Below are positions 1 to 6,490 of a DNA stretch of 9,901 nucleotides, one piece after another. A program made the position numbers and the translations under genes. Position 1 is the first letter of the stretch. Each line of letters begins with the position of its first letter. Source of the DNA: JARLFX01 sp036404255 (GTDB lineage: Bacteria; Acidobacteriota; Terriglobia; Terriglobales; Acidobacteriaceae); the NCBI GenBank assembly GCA_036404255.1, contig DASWOP010000296.1:1-9901 (forward strand), written 5' to 3'. Under the pieces are notes generated by a model. The model saw only the letters and a program-made list of their open reading frames with translations. It ran no database searches and was not told where the DNA came from.

Positions 1-141
1 CTCCCCCTCTGGCGCGCCGAGAGCCTGAACGGCTCTCCTCTCCTGACCCAAGCCCTCGCCGCATTGGCACAGGAAGCCGAATCCCGTACCCCCCGCCTCC
101 TCGAAATCGAAGCCGCCCCCGCCGCCCATCGTCCGCACTAA
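1..141 (+). CDS. hemH: Ferrochelatase, C-terminal end (5' part outside window)
   Basis: Frame 1 is open from the window edge to a TAA at 139-141 and encodes the last 46 residues of a protein. The stretch RAESLNGSPLLTQALAAL is very close to the C-terminal end of ferrochelatases of the human type, which read RAESLNGNPLFSKALADL. Ferrochelatase inserts Fe2+ into the porphyrin ring as the closing step of the protoporphyrin route to heme. The catalytic core lies upstream and cannot be examined here. The next gene on the same strand is hemY, which acts immediately before ferrochelatase in the protoporphyrin route, and this supports the call. The identification rests on one short conserved segment plus context. 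Confidence 0.82.
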   Translation, partial: LPLWRAESLNGSPLLTQALAALAQEAESRTPRLLEIEAAPAAHRPH

Positions 142-178
142 AGCAATTTTTCTATTGGTGTATGGGTGGCTCAACTTA

Positions 179-217
179 TTTTGTTTGTCATTCCTACACC
201 CTTTTGTTTGTCATTCC
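179..217 (+). repeat. 16-bp direct repeat in the hemH-hemY spacer
   Basis: TTTTGTTTGTCATTCC occurs at 179-194 and again at 202-217, separated by 7 bases. The second copy runs on into the full REP-like element at 210-242. The first copy stops after CATTCC, so it looks like a truncated half of the same element. Confidence 0.7.
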
Positions 218-242
218 GAAGCGCAGCGCGCGGAATCTGCTT
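210..242. repeat. REP-like palindromic repeat, copy 1
   Basis: The unit begins GTCATTCCGAAGCGCAGCG and ends GGAATCTGCTT. Positions 213-236 fold into a hairpin: outer stem ATTCCG/CGGAAT, inner stem GCG/CGC. Two further copies lie at 1788-1817 and 7544-7570, all outside genes. The stem here has C-G where the other two copies have T-A, so pairing is kept. It lies between hemH and hemY. Confidence 0.7.
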
Positions 243-301
243 TTCAAGTGGTGCCACAATCATCACATCAAGAGTAAAAATGCACTAAGCGAGCACACCC
301 C

Positions 302-1657
302 ATGAAGATCGCAATCCTCGGCGGCGGCATTGCAGGAGTCACAGCGGCCTACCAGCTCGCCCGCCTGCAAGCCGGCGGCGCCCCCGTCACCTCCACGCTC
401 TTCGAAGCCACTCCCCGCCTCGGCGGCATCATCGAAACCGTCCGCACCGGCGGCTATACCATCGAATGCGGCCCCGAAGCCTGGGTCACAGACAAGCCCT
501 GGGCCAGCGAACTCGCCGCCGAGCTCGCCTTGCCCACCATCCCCTCGCTCGATGCCCAGCGCCGCACCTACCTCCTCCGCAGCACCTCCACCGGACGCGC
601 CCTGCAAGCCATTCCCCAGGGCATGCGCCTCATGGTGCCCACCGATCTCGCCGCCATCGAAGACTCGCCCCTGCTCACCGCCGCCGCCAAACAGACCTAT
701 CGCGAAGAGCCCCTCCGCGCCGCCGAACTCAAAGCCGCCGCCCCCCAGCAAGACGAATCCGTCGCCAGCTTCGTCCGCCGCCACTTCGGCGATGAAGTCA
801 CCCGCACCTTTGCCGCTCCACTCCTCGCCGGAGTCTTCGGCGGCGACGTAGAAACCCTCAGCGTCCGCGCCGTCATGCCCACCCTCGTCGCCATGGAGCG
901 CGAGCACGGCAGCCTCGTCACCGCCCTCGCCGCCAGGCAGTCCTCCACCTCCGCCGTCTTCACCACCCTGCGCGACGGCATGGCCTCGCTGATTAGCGCC
1001 ATGGCCCACCACCTCCGCGACGTCCGCCTCAATACCCCCGTCACCGCGCTCGAACCCTCCGGCCCCCGCTGGCGCGTCCACTTCGCAGGCATCACCGAAG
1101 ACTTCGACGCCGTCATCCTCGCCACCCCAGCCGACGCAACACGCACCCTTCTGCAATCCATCGATCCCACCGCCGCCGAGCTTCTCCCCACCGAAGCCAG
1201 CTCCGCCGCCATCGTCGCCCTGGCCTTCGCCGAACCCCTCGCACTGCCGCCCGGCTTTGGCTTCCTCTCCCTCGCCGAAGCAGGCAGCCCACTCCTCGCC
1301 GCCACCTTCACCCATCAGAAGTTCGTTGGCCGCGTCCCTCCTGGCGGTGCCATGCTCCGCGCCTTCTTCAGCGGCGAACATTGGATGCAAACCACCGACG
1401 CCGGCCTCCGCCAGCTCGCACTTCACGAACTAAGCTCCGTCCTCGGCGAACTCCCCACCCCGCATCTCGCCATCGTCCGCCGCTGGCCGCGCTCCCTGCC
1501 GCAATACGCCGTCGGCCACACCGGACGCATCGCCCAGCTCATGCAGCGCCTCCCCCCTAACCTCCGCTTGATCGGCAACGCCTACACCGGCGTCGGCCTC
1601 CCCGACCTCATCCGCACCGCCCGCCAAACCGCCCGCTCCCTAGCCGAATCCCTATAA
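302..1657 (+). CDS. hemY: Protoporphyrinogen/coproporphyrinogen oxidase (HemY type)
   Basis: This is a 451-residue FAD-dependent oxidase that aromatises protoporphyrinogen IX (or coproporphyrinogen III) during heme synthesis. The N-terminus carries the dinucleotide-binding motif GGGIAG at residues 8-13, then the acidic residue of FEATPRLGGII near 34-43 and the family block IECGPEAW. The C-terminus has the FAD-contacting block GNAYTGVGLPDLIRTARQTA, diagnostic of HemY proteins. Length matches the usual 450-480 residues. The ATG at 302 is chosen because it starts exactly at the MKIAILGGG strand of the Rossmann fold; no good ribosome binding site precedes it. It follows hemH by 160 bases, in the same direction. 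Whether the substrate is proto- or coproporphyrinogen cannot be told from this sequence. The long opposite-strand open frames are GC-driven shadows. Confidence 0.95.
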   Translation: MKIAILGGGIAGVTAAYQLARLQAGGAPVTSTLFEATPRLGGIIETVRTGGYTIECGPEAWVTDKPWASELAAELALPTIPSLDAQRRTYLLRSTSTGRALQAIPQGMRLMVPTDLAAIEDSPLLTAAAKQTYREEPLRAAELKAAAPQQDESVASFVRRHFGDEVTRTFAAPLLAGVFGGDVETLSVRAVMPTLVAMEREHGSLVTALAARQSSTSAVFTTLRDGMASLISAMAHHLRDVRLNTPVTALEPSGPRWRVHFAGITEDFDAVILATPADATRTLLQSIDPTAAELLPTEASSAAIVALAFAEPLALPPGFGFLSLAEAGSPLLAATFTHQKFVGRVPPGGAMLRAFFSGEHWMQTTDAGLRQLALHELSSVLGELPTPHLAIVRRWPRSLPQYAVGHTGRIAQLMQRLPPNLRLIGNAYTGVGLPDLIRTARQTARSLAESL

Positions 1658-1677
1658 ACACTCACGAATGCGGGTGC

Positions 1678-1722
1678 CCCAGGTCTCGATTCTGAGACCT
1701 GGGAAGCGTCGCGGAAGCGACG
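1678..1722. terminator. Two tandem perfect hairpins after hemY
   Basis: CCCAGGTCTC (1678-1687) pairs perfectly with GAGACCTGGG (1694-1703) around a 6-base loop. Four bases on, CGTCGC (1707-1712) pairs with GCGACG (1717-1722) around GGAA. The first stem starts 21 bases after the hemY stop, so it could end hemY transcription, but no T-run follows either stem. A dispersed repeat is the alternative. Confidence 0.5.
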
Positions 1723-1787
1723 GCCGCGCGACGCGCGCAAATCTCCCCTTACCGCAATTCTTCTGCTCCACCACCATTTCAACCCCT

Positions 1788-1817
1788 GTCATTCTGAGCG
1801 CAGCGAAGAATCTGCTT
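1788..1817. repeat. REP-like palindromic repeat, copy 2
   Basis: The unit starts GTCATTCTGAGCGCAGCG and ends AGAATCTGCTT. Positions 1791-1811 form a hairpin with outer stem ATTCT/AGAAT and inner GC/GC around GCA. It is the same family as copies at 210-242 and 7544-7570 and lies in the convergent gap after hemY. Confidence 0.72.
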
Positions 1818-1836
1818 CACCCGCACCACCACCAAC

Positions 1837-1881
1837 ACAAAAGGCCACCCTCGCAACCAAAAACCCGTCGCGAAGGTGGCC
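1837..1881 (-). terminator. Rho-independent terminator of the copper-associated cluster
   Basis: Read on the - strand, GGCCACC (1881-1875) pairs with GGTGGCC (1849-1843), and inside it, past one mismatch, GCGA/TCGC adds four pairs. The stem is followed directly by TTTTGT. It lies about 20 bases beyond the stop of the exported protein gene ending at 1904, the last gene of the leftward cluster. Confidence 0.75.
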
Positions 1882-1903
1882 ATCCACACAGCATCAAGCA
1901 AAC

Positions 1904-2260
1904 CTACATCTTCATCCCCGGCATACTATCCGCAGCCTCATGAATCGAAGTCACCGTCAGCGTATTCCCCTTCACATCGCCCTCGACCTTCACCTTCTTA
2001 CCCGCGAACGGCGCAATCGTCTGCGCCTTTCCCGTCAGCGTATACACCTTGCCACCCACCACCAGCGCATAGCTGCCGCCATCCTTCACGCACTCCCGAA
2101 TACACTCCGCATCCGGCTTGCCCGCCATCATGTGTTTGCCGCCGCCGCACATGGTATCGCTCACCACGCCTTCCATCGTCTGTGTCGCCGCATAAGCCTG
2201 CATCGCGGCAGGAACAGCCAGCGCGCCCAGTAGTGCCAAACTGAAAATCGTCTTCTTCAT
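1904..2260 (-). CDS. Small exported protein with Cys motif (DUF5818-like)
   Basis: This encodes 118 residues. A signal peptide (MKKTIFSLALLGALA..., likely cleaved after QAYA at residue 24) sends it across the inner membrane. The mature part has Cys38, Cys53 and Cys57 in the arrangement MCGGGKHMM...AECIRECVK, then alternating beta-like segments (SYALVVGGKVYTL, KKVKVEGDVKGNTLTVTSI) and a Met-rich tail ending MPGMKM. The pattern of a GVVSD-MC start, an AEC-x3-C block and a VYTL strand resembles small exported proteins common in Acidobacteria, possibly Pfam DUF5818; that name is from memory. ATG 2260 is preferred because GGGAG (2271-2267) lies 6 bases upstream; ATG 2263 is adjacent and in frame, and the frame stays open to 2338. 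It is last in a leftward cluster headed by copA, so metal binding is plausible but unproven. Confidence 0.75.
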   Translation of the reverse strand: MKKTIFSLALLGALAVPAAMQAYAATQTMEGVVSDTMCGGGKHMMAGKPDAECIRECVKDGGSYALVVGGKVYTLTGKAQTIAPFAGKKVKVEGDVKGNTLTVTSIHEAADSMPGMKM

Positions 2261-2371
2261 CATCGTCTCCCTTTGAGTGAAATACTTCCTGAAGTTTTGC
2301 GAACCCGCGATGACGAAAGCCATTTTCTCTCCCGTCACCGCAGCCCCGCAGGTTACAAAGTCACAGCCGGA

Positions 2372-2761
2372 TTACATCTTCTCTGCGTCAGTTGCCATCT
2401 TCTCGTGCATCGTCGCCATCTCCTGGCTCTTGGCTGCCAGCGTCTTGAACTCCTGCACAAAATACTCGCAATGGTTGATGGTGCCCGCCGCGTTCTTCGC
2501 GCTCAGGCTCGGATTCGCCTTGTAAGCATCCACCATCTTCTGGTGCTCTGCCGCCTGCGCCAGATAGTCCGTCGCCTTCGCCTGGTAGTAGAGAGCGATG
2601 CGGTGGTGCTCCGCCGGAGTCTTAGCGCTGGCGATCAGCGCGTTCAACTGGCCATTGCTCAGGTGTTCAGGCTTGGTTGCCGGTGCAGGCTGCGCGATAG
2701 CAGCAACAGTCATAACGAGTGCGAGCGAAAGAACGGACACAATACCGAAAGTACGTTTCAT
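2372..2761 (-). CDS. Exported helical protein of unknown function
   Basis: This encodes 129 residues. A signal peptide (MKRTFGIVSVLSLALVMTV, cleavage probably after AAIA, residue 23) is followed by a mature chain of about 106 residues that looks entirely alpha-helical: blocks such as AEHHRIALYYQAKATDYLAQ and QEMATMHEKMATDAEKM, with no glycine-rich turns and one cysteine in the NHCEYF motif. His and Met residues are frequent. I recognise no named family; similar exported helical proteins occur in Acidobacteria and Deltaproteobacteria as far as I recall. The start at 2761 is fixed by AAGGAG (2773-2768) with 6-base spacing and by the signal peptide. The frame continues upstream to a GTG at 2827 through an odd Cys-rich stretch, probably not translated. 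Its place behind copA and the Cys-rich protein suggests an envelope role in metal stress, which is inference. Confidence 0.78.
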   Translation of the reverse strand: MKRTFGIVSVLSLALVMTVAAIAQPAPATKPEHLSNGQLNALIASAKTPAEHHRIALYYQAKATDYLAQAAEHQKMVDAYKANPSLSAKNAAGTINHCEYFVQEFKTLAAKSQEMATMHEKMATDAEKM

Positions 2762-2767
2762 GGAAAT

Positions 2768-2773
2768 CTCCTT
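2768..2773 (-). promoter_or_regulatory. Ribosome binding site deciding the start at 2761
   Basis: AAGGAG on the - strand, 6 bases before the ATG. It is the strongest such site in the leftward cluster and argues against translation from the upstream in-frame GTG at 2827. Confidence 0.8.
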
Positions 2774-2855
2774 GATCGATTCAGGTTGAAGTGCAAAGCA
2801 TGCGCAGGGGCAACACGGCCCACACACAGACAGGCGCGCTGAATCACAAGGAGTT

Positions 2856-3293
2856 TTAAATTCTGAAAGTTTGCAGCAAAATATAACGAGCCGTCGCAGG
2901 CGCAGCCGCGTCTTCAGACGGTCGCAGAATCAGCACCGGAGCCACACTCGCAGCGATCTCCGCCACCGCAGCCAGCGGAGTCACATCGCTCACTATGCTT
3001 GACTTTGAAGGGTCCGCCACCACCACCGCAGCATCGGCAGAAGCCATCCCACAGCCAGGATCACTGCACCCAGCCGTCACAACAGCCCTATGCCCACCCG
3101 CCGGAGTGCAGGCTGCGCGCATGGATTGCATTCCATCGGCAGACATCGCCATCCCACCGGAATGCATGCAGCACGCCACCATTGCATGTTCGCCGCTGCA
3201 ACTCTGCGTGGCGCAGGCCGTGCCCGCCAGCAGCGGCTGAGCCGCAACCAGCAGTACCAGCATCAGCGCAACGAATTGGAGCAGCCTCTTCAT
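2856..3293 (-). CDS. Exported Cys/Met/His-rich protein, putative copper binder
   Basis: This encodes 145 residues. Residues 1-23 form a signal peptide (MKRLLQFVALMLVLLVAAQP). Residues 25-85 are extraordinarily rich in soft-metal ligands: seven cysteines (27, 32, 41, 42, 62, 76, 81, including a CC pair and C-x4-C arrangements), seven methionines (38, 43, 48, 50, 55, 58, 83) and three histidines (36, 44, 68). After about residue 88 the chain becomes Ala/Val-rich with a hydrophobic segment (VAEIAASVAPVLIL) that could be a second membrane anchor, and it ends in RYILLQTFRI. I recognise no family with certainty. It directly follows copA (63-base gap) on the same strand, so periplasmic Cu(I) binding or sensing is a reasonable inference. 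Only a weak AGGG precedes the ATG. A CRP/FNR-like palindrome sits 40-55 bases upstream, so the gene may have its own promoter. Confidence 0.75.
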   Translation of the reverse strand: MKRLLQFVALMLVLLVAAQPLLAGTACATQSCSGEHAMVACCMHSGGMAMSADGMQSMRAACTPAGGHRAVVTAGCSDPGCGMASADAAVVVADPSKSSIVSDVTPLAAVAEIAASVAPVLILRPSEDAAAPATARYILLQTFRI

Positions 3294-3332
3294 ACCCTGT
3301 TTTGACTATCCCCCCACCAGCCATCGCCAGTA

Positions 3333-3348
3333 TGTGATCTACGTCACC
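3333..3348. promoter_or_regulatory. CRP/FNR-family-like palindrome
   Basis: TGTGATCTACGTCACC matches the TGTGA-N6-TCACA consensus of CRP-family regulators at 9 of 10 conserved positions, with the GTGA/TCAC core perfect. It lies in the 63-base gap between the copA stop and the Cys-rich gene at 3293. No regulator of this family is encoded in the window, so its use is unproven. Confidence 0.4.
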
Positions 3349-3356
3349 GGACGGGC

Positions 3357-5669
3357 CTAAAGCTTCGTAGCCTTCAACCTGAGTGCATTCGCAATCACGG
3401 AGATCGAACTGAAGCTCATGGCAGCAGCGCCAATCATCGGATTCAGCAGCAATCCAAAAAATGGATAAAGCACACCAGCCGCAATCGGCACTCCCAGCGC
3501 GTTGTAGAAGAAAGCAAAGAATAAGTTCTGTCGAATGTTAGACATCGTGTGGTGGCTGAGCTCTCTTGCCTTCACAATGCCGCGCAGGTCGCCCTTCACC
3601 AGCGTGATGCCGCCCGTCTTCATCGCCACATCCGTCCCTGTTCCCATCGCAATCCCAATATTCGCCTGGGCAAGCGCCGGCGCATCGTTCACGCCATCTC
3701 CAGCCATGGCGACGATCGCGCCCTCCGCCTGCAGCTTCTTCACCACCTCCGCCTTCTTCTCCGGCAGCACATCGGCCTCAAAATCGATCCCCAGCTTCTT
3801 GGCCACCGCCGCGGCGGTCGTGTGATTGTCTCCCGTCACCATCAGCACGCGAATGCCTTCCTTCTTCAACTGCTCAATCGCGTCCATCGTTGTATCTTTG
3901 ATCGGATCAGCGACCGCAACCAGTCCGGCGAACTTACCGTCCGCCGCAATAAACATCACCGTCTGGCCTTCACCTTGCAACTCGCTCGCCTTGTCCTTCA
4001 GCGCGTCCGAAGAAGCACCCAGATCAGCCATCAGCGCAGCATTCCCAATGCCAACGCGCTTCGATTGCATCTGTCCAGTAACGCCTTTTCCCGTCACAGA
4101 TTGAAAATCCGTGACCGCCTGCAGCTCGATCTTCTTCTCCTTCGCTCCCGCCAGAATGGCCGCGGCCAGCGGATGTTCGCTAGCCTTCTCCAGGCTCGCA
4201 ACCATCTGCAGCAACTGCGTTTCGTCGAACCCTTCAGCCGGGATCACGGCGGTAAGCTTCGGTTTGCCTTCGGTCAGCGTTCCCGTCTTATCCACGACCA
4301 GCGTGTTCACCTTCTCGAACGTCTCCAGCGCCTCAGCGTTCCGGATCAATATGCCTTCCGCCGCCCCACGCCCCGTCCCCACCATGATCGCCATCGGCGT
4401 CGCCAGCCCCAGTGCGCATGGGCAGGCGATGATGAGTACCGCGACAGCGTTCACCAGCGCATGAGCATAATGCGGTTGCGGCCCGAAGATGGCCCACACC
4501 GCAAACGTAATCACCGCCGAAACCAGCACCGCAGGAACGAACCACGCCGCCACCCTGTCCGCCAGTTTCTGGATCGGCGCGCGCGACCGCTGCGCCTCGC
4601 TCACCATCTTCACAATCTGCGCCAGCAGCGTATCCGCCCCAATCTTCTCCGCCTTCATCACAAAGCTTCCGGTCCCGTTGATCGTGCCGCCGATCACCTT
4701 CGCATCGGTCGTCTTCTCCACCGGGATAGGCTCCCCGCTCACCATCGATTCATCGACCGAGCTGCCCCCGGAGACGACCGCCCCATCCGTCGGAATCTTT
4801 TCGCCCGGGCGCACGCGAATCTGGTCGCCAATCTGAATCATCTTCAGATCCACATCGCTCTCCGTTCCATCCGGCGCGATGCGGCGTGCCGTCTTGGGTG
4901 CGAGTCCAAGCAACGCCTTGATCGCACCGCTCGTCTGGCTGCGAGCCTTCAGCTCCAGCACCTGCCCAAGCAGCACCAGCACCGTGATCACCGCCGCCGC
5001 TTCAAAATAGAGCCCGAGATTGCCAGACATATCCCGGAACGAAGCCGGGAAAAGCCCCGGCGCAATCACCGCAATCACGCTATACAGATAGGCTGACCCA
5101 GCCCCCATCGCAATAAGCGTGAACATGTTCAGGCTGCGATGCACAATCGATTCCCAGCCACGCACAAAAAAAGGCCATCCGCCCCACAGCACCACCGGCG
5201 TTGCAAACGCAAACTCCAGCCACCCCAGCCAGCGCATGGAAATCATCCTCTGCAACGGATGACCAGGAAGAATGTCTGAGACCATCACCGCGAGCAGCGG
5301 CACCGTGAGCGCCACCCCAACCCAGAAACGCAGCGTCATCGCGCGCAGCTCAGGATTCTCTTCATCCCCCGCTGAAACATTGCGCAACTCCAGCGCCATC
5401 CCGCACTTCGGGCAAGCCCCCGGCGTATCCGACTGCACCTCAGGATGCATCGGGCAGGTATATTTCTTCGTCGCAGCAGATGTCTCGGTTTTATCGGGCG
5501 CAGTCGCGTTCTGCGAAGCAGCATCGTTAGCTACCAGCGCCATCCCACACTTCGGGCATGAGCCCGGCGTATCGGACTGTACCTCCGGGTGCATCGGGCA
5601 GACGTACTTCTTCGGGGACGTTGAATCAACAGTGGAATCGATCTGCGGAGCGTTAGCGGTAGCAACCAT
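3357..5669 (-). CDS. copA: Cu(I)-exporting P-type ATPase with two N-terminal heavy-metal-binding motifs
   Basis: This 770-residue P1B-type ATPase uses ATP to move Cu(I) out across the inner membrane. Two copies of a short metal-binding motif, CPMHPEVQSDTPG-x-CPKCGMAL, lie at residues 24-45 and 72-93, in place of the usual ferredoxin-like HMA domain. The core shows the intramembrane CPC (416-418), the phosphorylated aspartate in DKTGTLT (D460), the HP motif SEHPLAA (H499), and the hinge GDGVNDAP (657-664). FYNALGVP near TM7 and MSFSS...NALRL at the C-terminus match the YN-x4-P and M-x2-SS signatures of the Cu(I) subgroup. ATG 5669 is chosen because AGAGG stands 8 bases upstream; an in-frame GTG at 5705 would add 12 residues but has no usable site. 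It heads a leftward group of small exported-protein genes. No CueR or CsoR gene lies in the window. Confidence 0.95.
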   Translation of the reverse strand: MVATANAPQIDSTVDSTSPKKYVCPMHPEVQSDTPGSCPKCGMALVANDAASQNATAPDKTETSAATKKYTCPMHPEVQSDTPGACPKCGMALELRNVSAGDEENPELRAMTLRFWVGVALTVPLLAVMVSDILPGHPLQRMISMRWLGWLEFAFATPVVLWGGWPFFVRGWESIVHRSLNMFTLIAMGAGSAYLYSVIAVIAPGLFPASFRDMSGNLGLYFEAAAVITVLVLLGQVLELKARSQTSGAIKALLGLAPKTARRIAPDGTESDVDLKMIQIGDQIRVRPGEKIPTDGAVVSGGSSVDESMVSGEPIPVEKTTDAKVIGGTINGTGSFVMKAEKIGADTLLAQIVKMVSEAQRSRAPIQKLADRVAAWFVPAVLVSAVITFAVWAIFGPQPHYAHALVNAVAVLIIACPCALGLATPMAIMVGTGRGAAEGILIRNAEALETFEKVNTLVVDKTGTLTEGKPKLTAVIPAEGFDETQLLQMVASLEKASEHPLAAAILAGAKEKKIELQAVTDFQSVTGKGVTGQMQSKRVGIGNAALMADLGASSDALKDKASELQGEGQTVMFIAADGKFAGLVAVADPIKDTTMDAIEQLKKEGIRVLMVTGDNHTTAAAVAKKLGIDFEADVLPEKKAEVVKKLQAEGAIVAMAGDGVNDAPALAQANIGIAMGTGTDVAMKTGGITLVKGDLRGIVKARELSHHTMSNIRQNLFFAFFYNALGVPIAAGVLYPFFGLLLNPMIGAAAMSFSSISVIANALRLKATKL
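5391..5615 (-). repeat. Internal duplication encoding the two CopA metal-binding motifs
   Basis: The DNA for the two CPMHPEV...CPKCGMAL motifs is repeated with an offset of 144 bases, that is 48 codons (compare CAGCGCCATC at 5391 and 5535 on the + strand). The copies agree mostly, and the differences I compared are largely synonymous, so the protein motif has been conserved while the DNA has drifted. Confidence 0.7.
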
Positions 5670-5776
5670 GGACGGTGCCTCTGCTCTATCTGATGCCCTA
5701 ATCACCTTGGGGATGAATAATCCAGCACGAATACGGCGAACGGCTCCTCATCGCACGGCCACAGCAGCAGCGCAGA

Positions 5777-6421
5777 TCAAAAGTAGAGGTACTTCCGCCA
5801 CTGCTCGTCATTCCCGCCAATCGCCCGCATAATATGCCGGCTGGTGTGCAGCGTGAACGGTCTCGGCTCGCGGATCAGCTTCATCTCGCGCAACTCATGC
5901 AGCATCAGGCTGCCCTTGCGGCGGTTGCAGTTGTGGCAGCACGCCACCAGGTTCTCCCACGTGGAAAGCCCGCCCCGCGAACGCGGAATCACGTGGTCCA
6001 GCGTCAGCTCCGCCGAGGTCAAAATCACCCCGCAGTACTGGCAGCTGTTGCGGTCGCGCAGCAGAATATTCTTGCGCGAGAGCGCCCGCGTCTGGTGCGG
6101 AATCCGCCGGTACTCCAGCAGCCGGATCACCGACGGCATCGCCACATTCATGCGCGCCGCGTGCAGCATCTCCGCGCCCTGCTGCTCTTCCGTGCGCGCC
6201 ACGCCCTTCAGCACCAGCACCAGCGCGCGTCGCGCCCCGCAGATGTTGATCGGCTCATACGATGCATTCAGCACCAGCACCGGCGTGGTCATCGGAGACG
6301 AACCCCGCGTCCGGTCGCCGCCAGGGCCATTCTCGCCATCCTGCCATGCCGTGCGCATGGTGTGGCACTTCGCCAGGGACTTCTGCTTGCGTGGGTGAAC
6401 AGCGGTCTTTGCCAGTACCAT
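5777..6421 (-). CDS. HNH endonuclease family protein
   Basis: This encodes 214 residues. The conserved domain begins at about residue 47 with PVLVLNASYEPINICGARRA, typical of a widespread single-domain HNH family. The nuclease motif follows: C127-x2-C130, LTLDH (D142, H143) VIPRSRGG, N157, then C162-x2-C165 and NRRKG. The four cysteines would bind structural zinc, while D/H/N form the metal-dependent phosphodiesterase centre. The C-terminal tail (HIMRAIGGNDEQWRKYLYF) is also common in this family. Its cellular role is not established. The ATG at 6421 is chosen because GGAGG (6430-6426) lies 4 bases upstream, giving a basic 43-residue N-terminal extension with no recognised domain; an ATG at 6292, exactly at the domain edge (MTTPVLVL), has no ribosome binding site but would give a more usual length. 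The ComF-family gene lies 69 bases upstream on the same strand, so the two may be co-transcribed. Confidence 0.88.
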   Translation of the reverse strand: MVLAKTAVHPRKQKSLAKCHTMRTAWQDGENGPGGDRTRGSSPMTTPVLVLNASYEPINICGARRALVLVLKGVARTEEQQGAEMLHAARMNVAMPSVIRLLEYRRIPHQTRALSRKNILLRDRNSCQYCGVILTSAELTLDHVIPRSRGGLSTWENLVACCHNCNRRKGSLMLHELREMKLIREPRPFTLHTSRHIMRAIGGNDEQWRKYLYF

Positions 6422-6425
6422 CGTG

Positions 6426-6430
6426 CCTCC
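6426..6430 (-). promoter_or_regulatory. Ribosome binding site supporting the long HNH start
   Basis: GGAGG on the - strand, 4 bases before ATG 6421. Nothing comparable precedes the alternative ATG at 6292. Confidence 0.6.
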
Positions 6431-6490
6431 AAAAAATGACTACGATCGAGATGGGTCCAAACTCTTGTCTGTCTGCGCAACCCTCTGCGC

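Noticed and set aside
263..1426. Long - strand open frame opposite hemY (387 residues)
   Set aside because: Gly/Glu/Ala-rich low-complexity product, lying wholly antisense to a convincing hemY; a by-product of GC-rich codon use.
1668..1943. Small + strand open frame containing VILSAAKNL
   Set aside because: It runs through the hairpins, a REP-like copy and the terminator; the peptide is simply the translated repeat.
2264..2338. N-terminal extension of the exported protein at 1904-2260 to an upstream start
   Set aside because: It would place 25-26 non-hydrophobic residues before a clear signal peptide, whereas GGGAG sits properly before the ATG at 2260.
3549..5096. 515-residue + strand open frame opposite copA
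   Set aside because: Arg/His/Gln-rich product with no motif, antisense to CopA, which shows every expected P-type ATPase motif.
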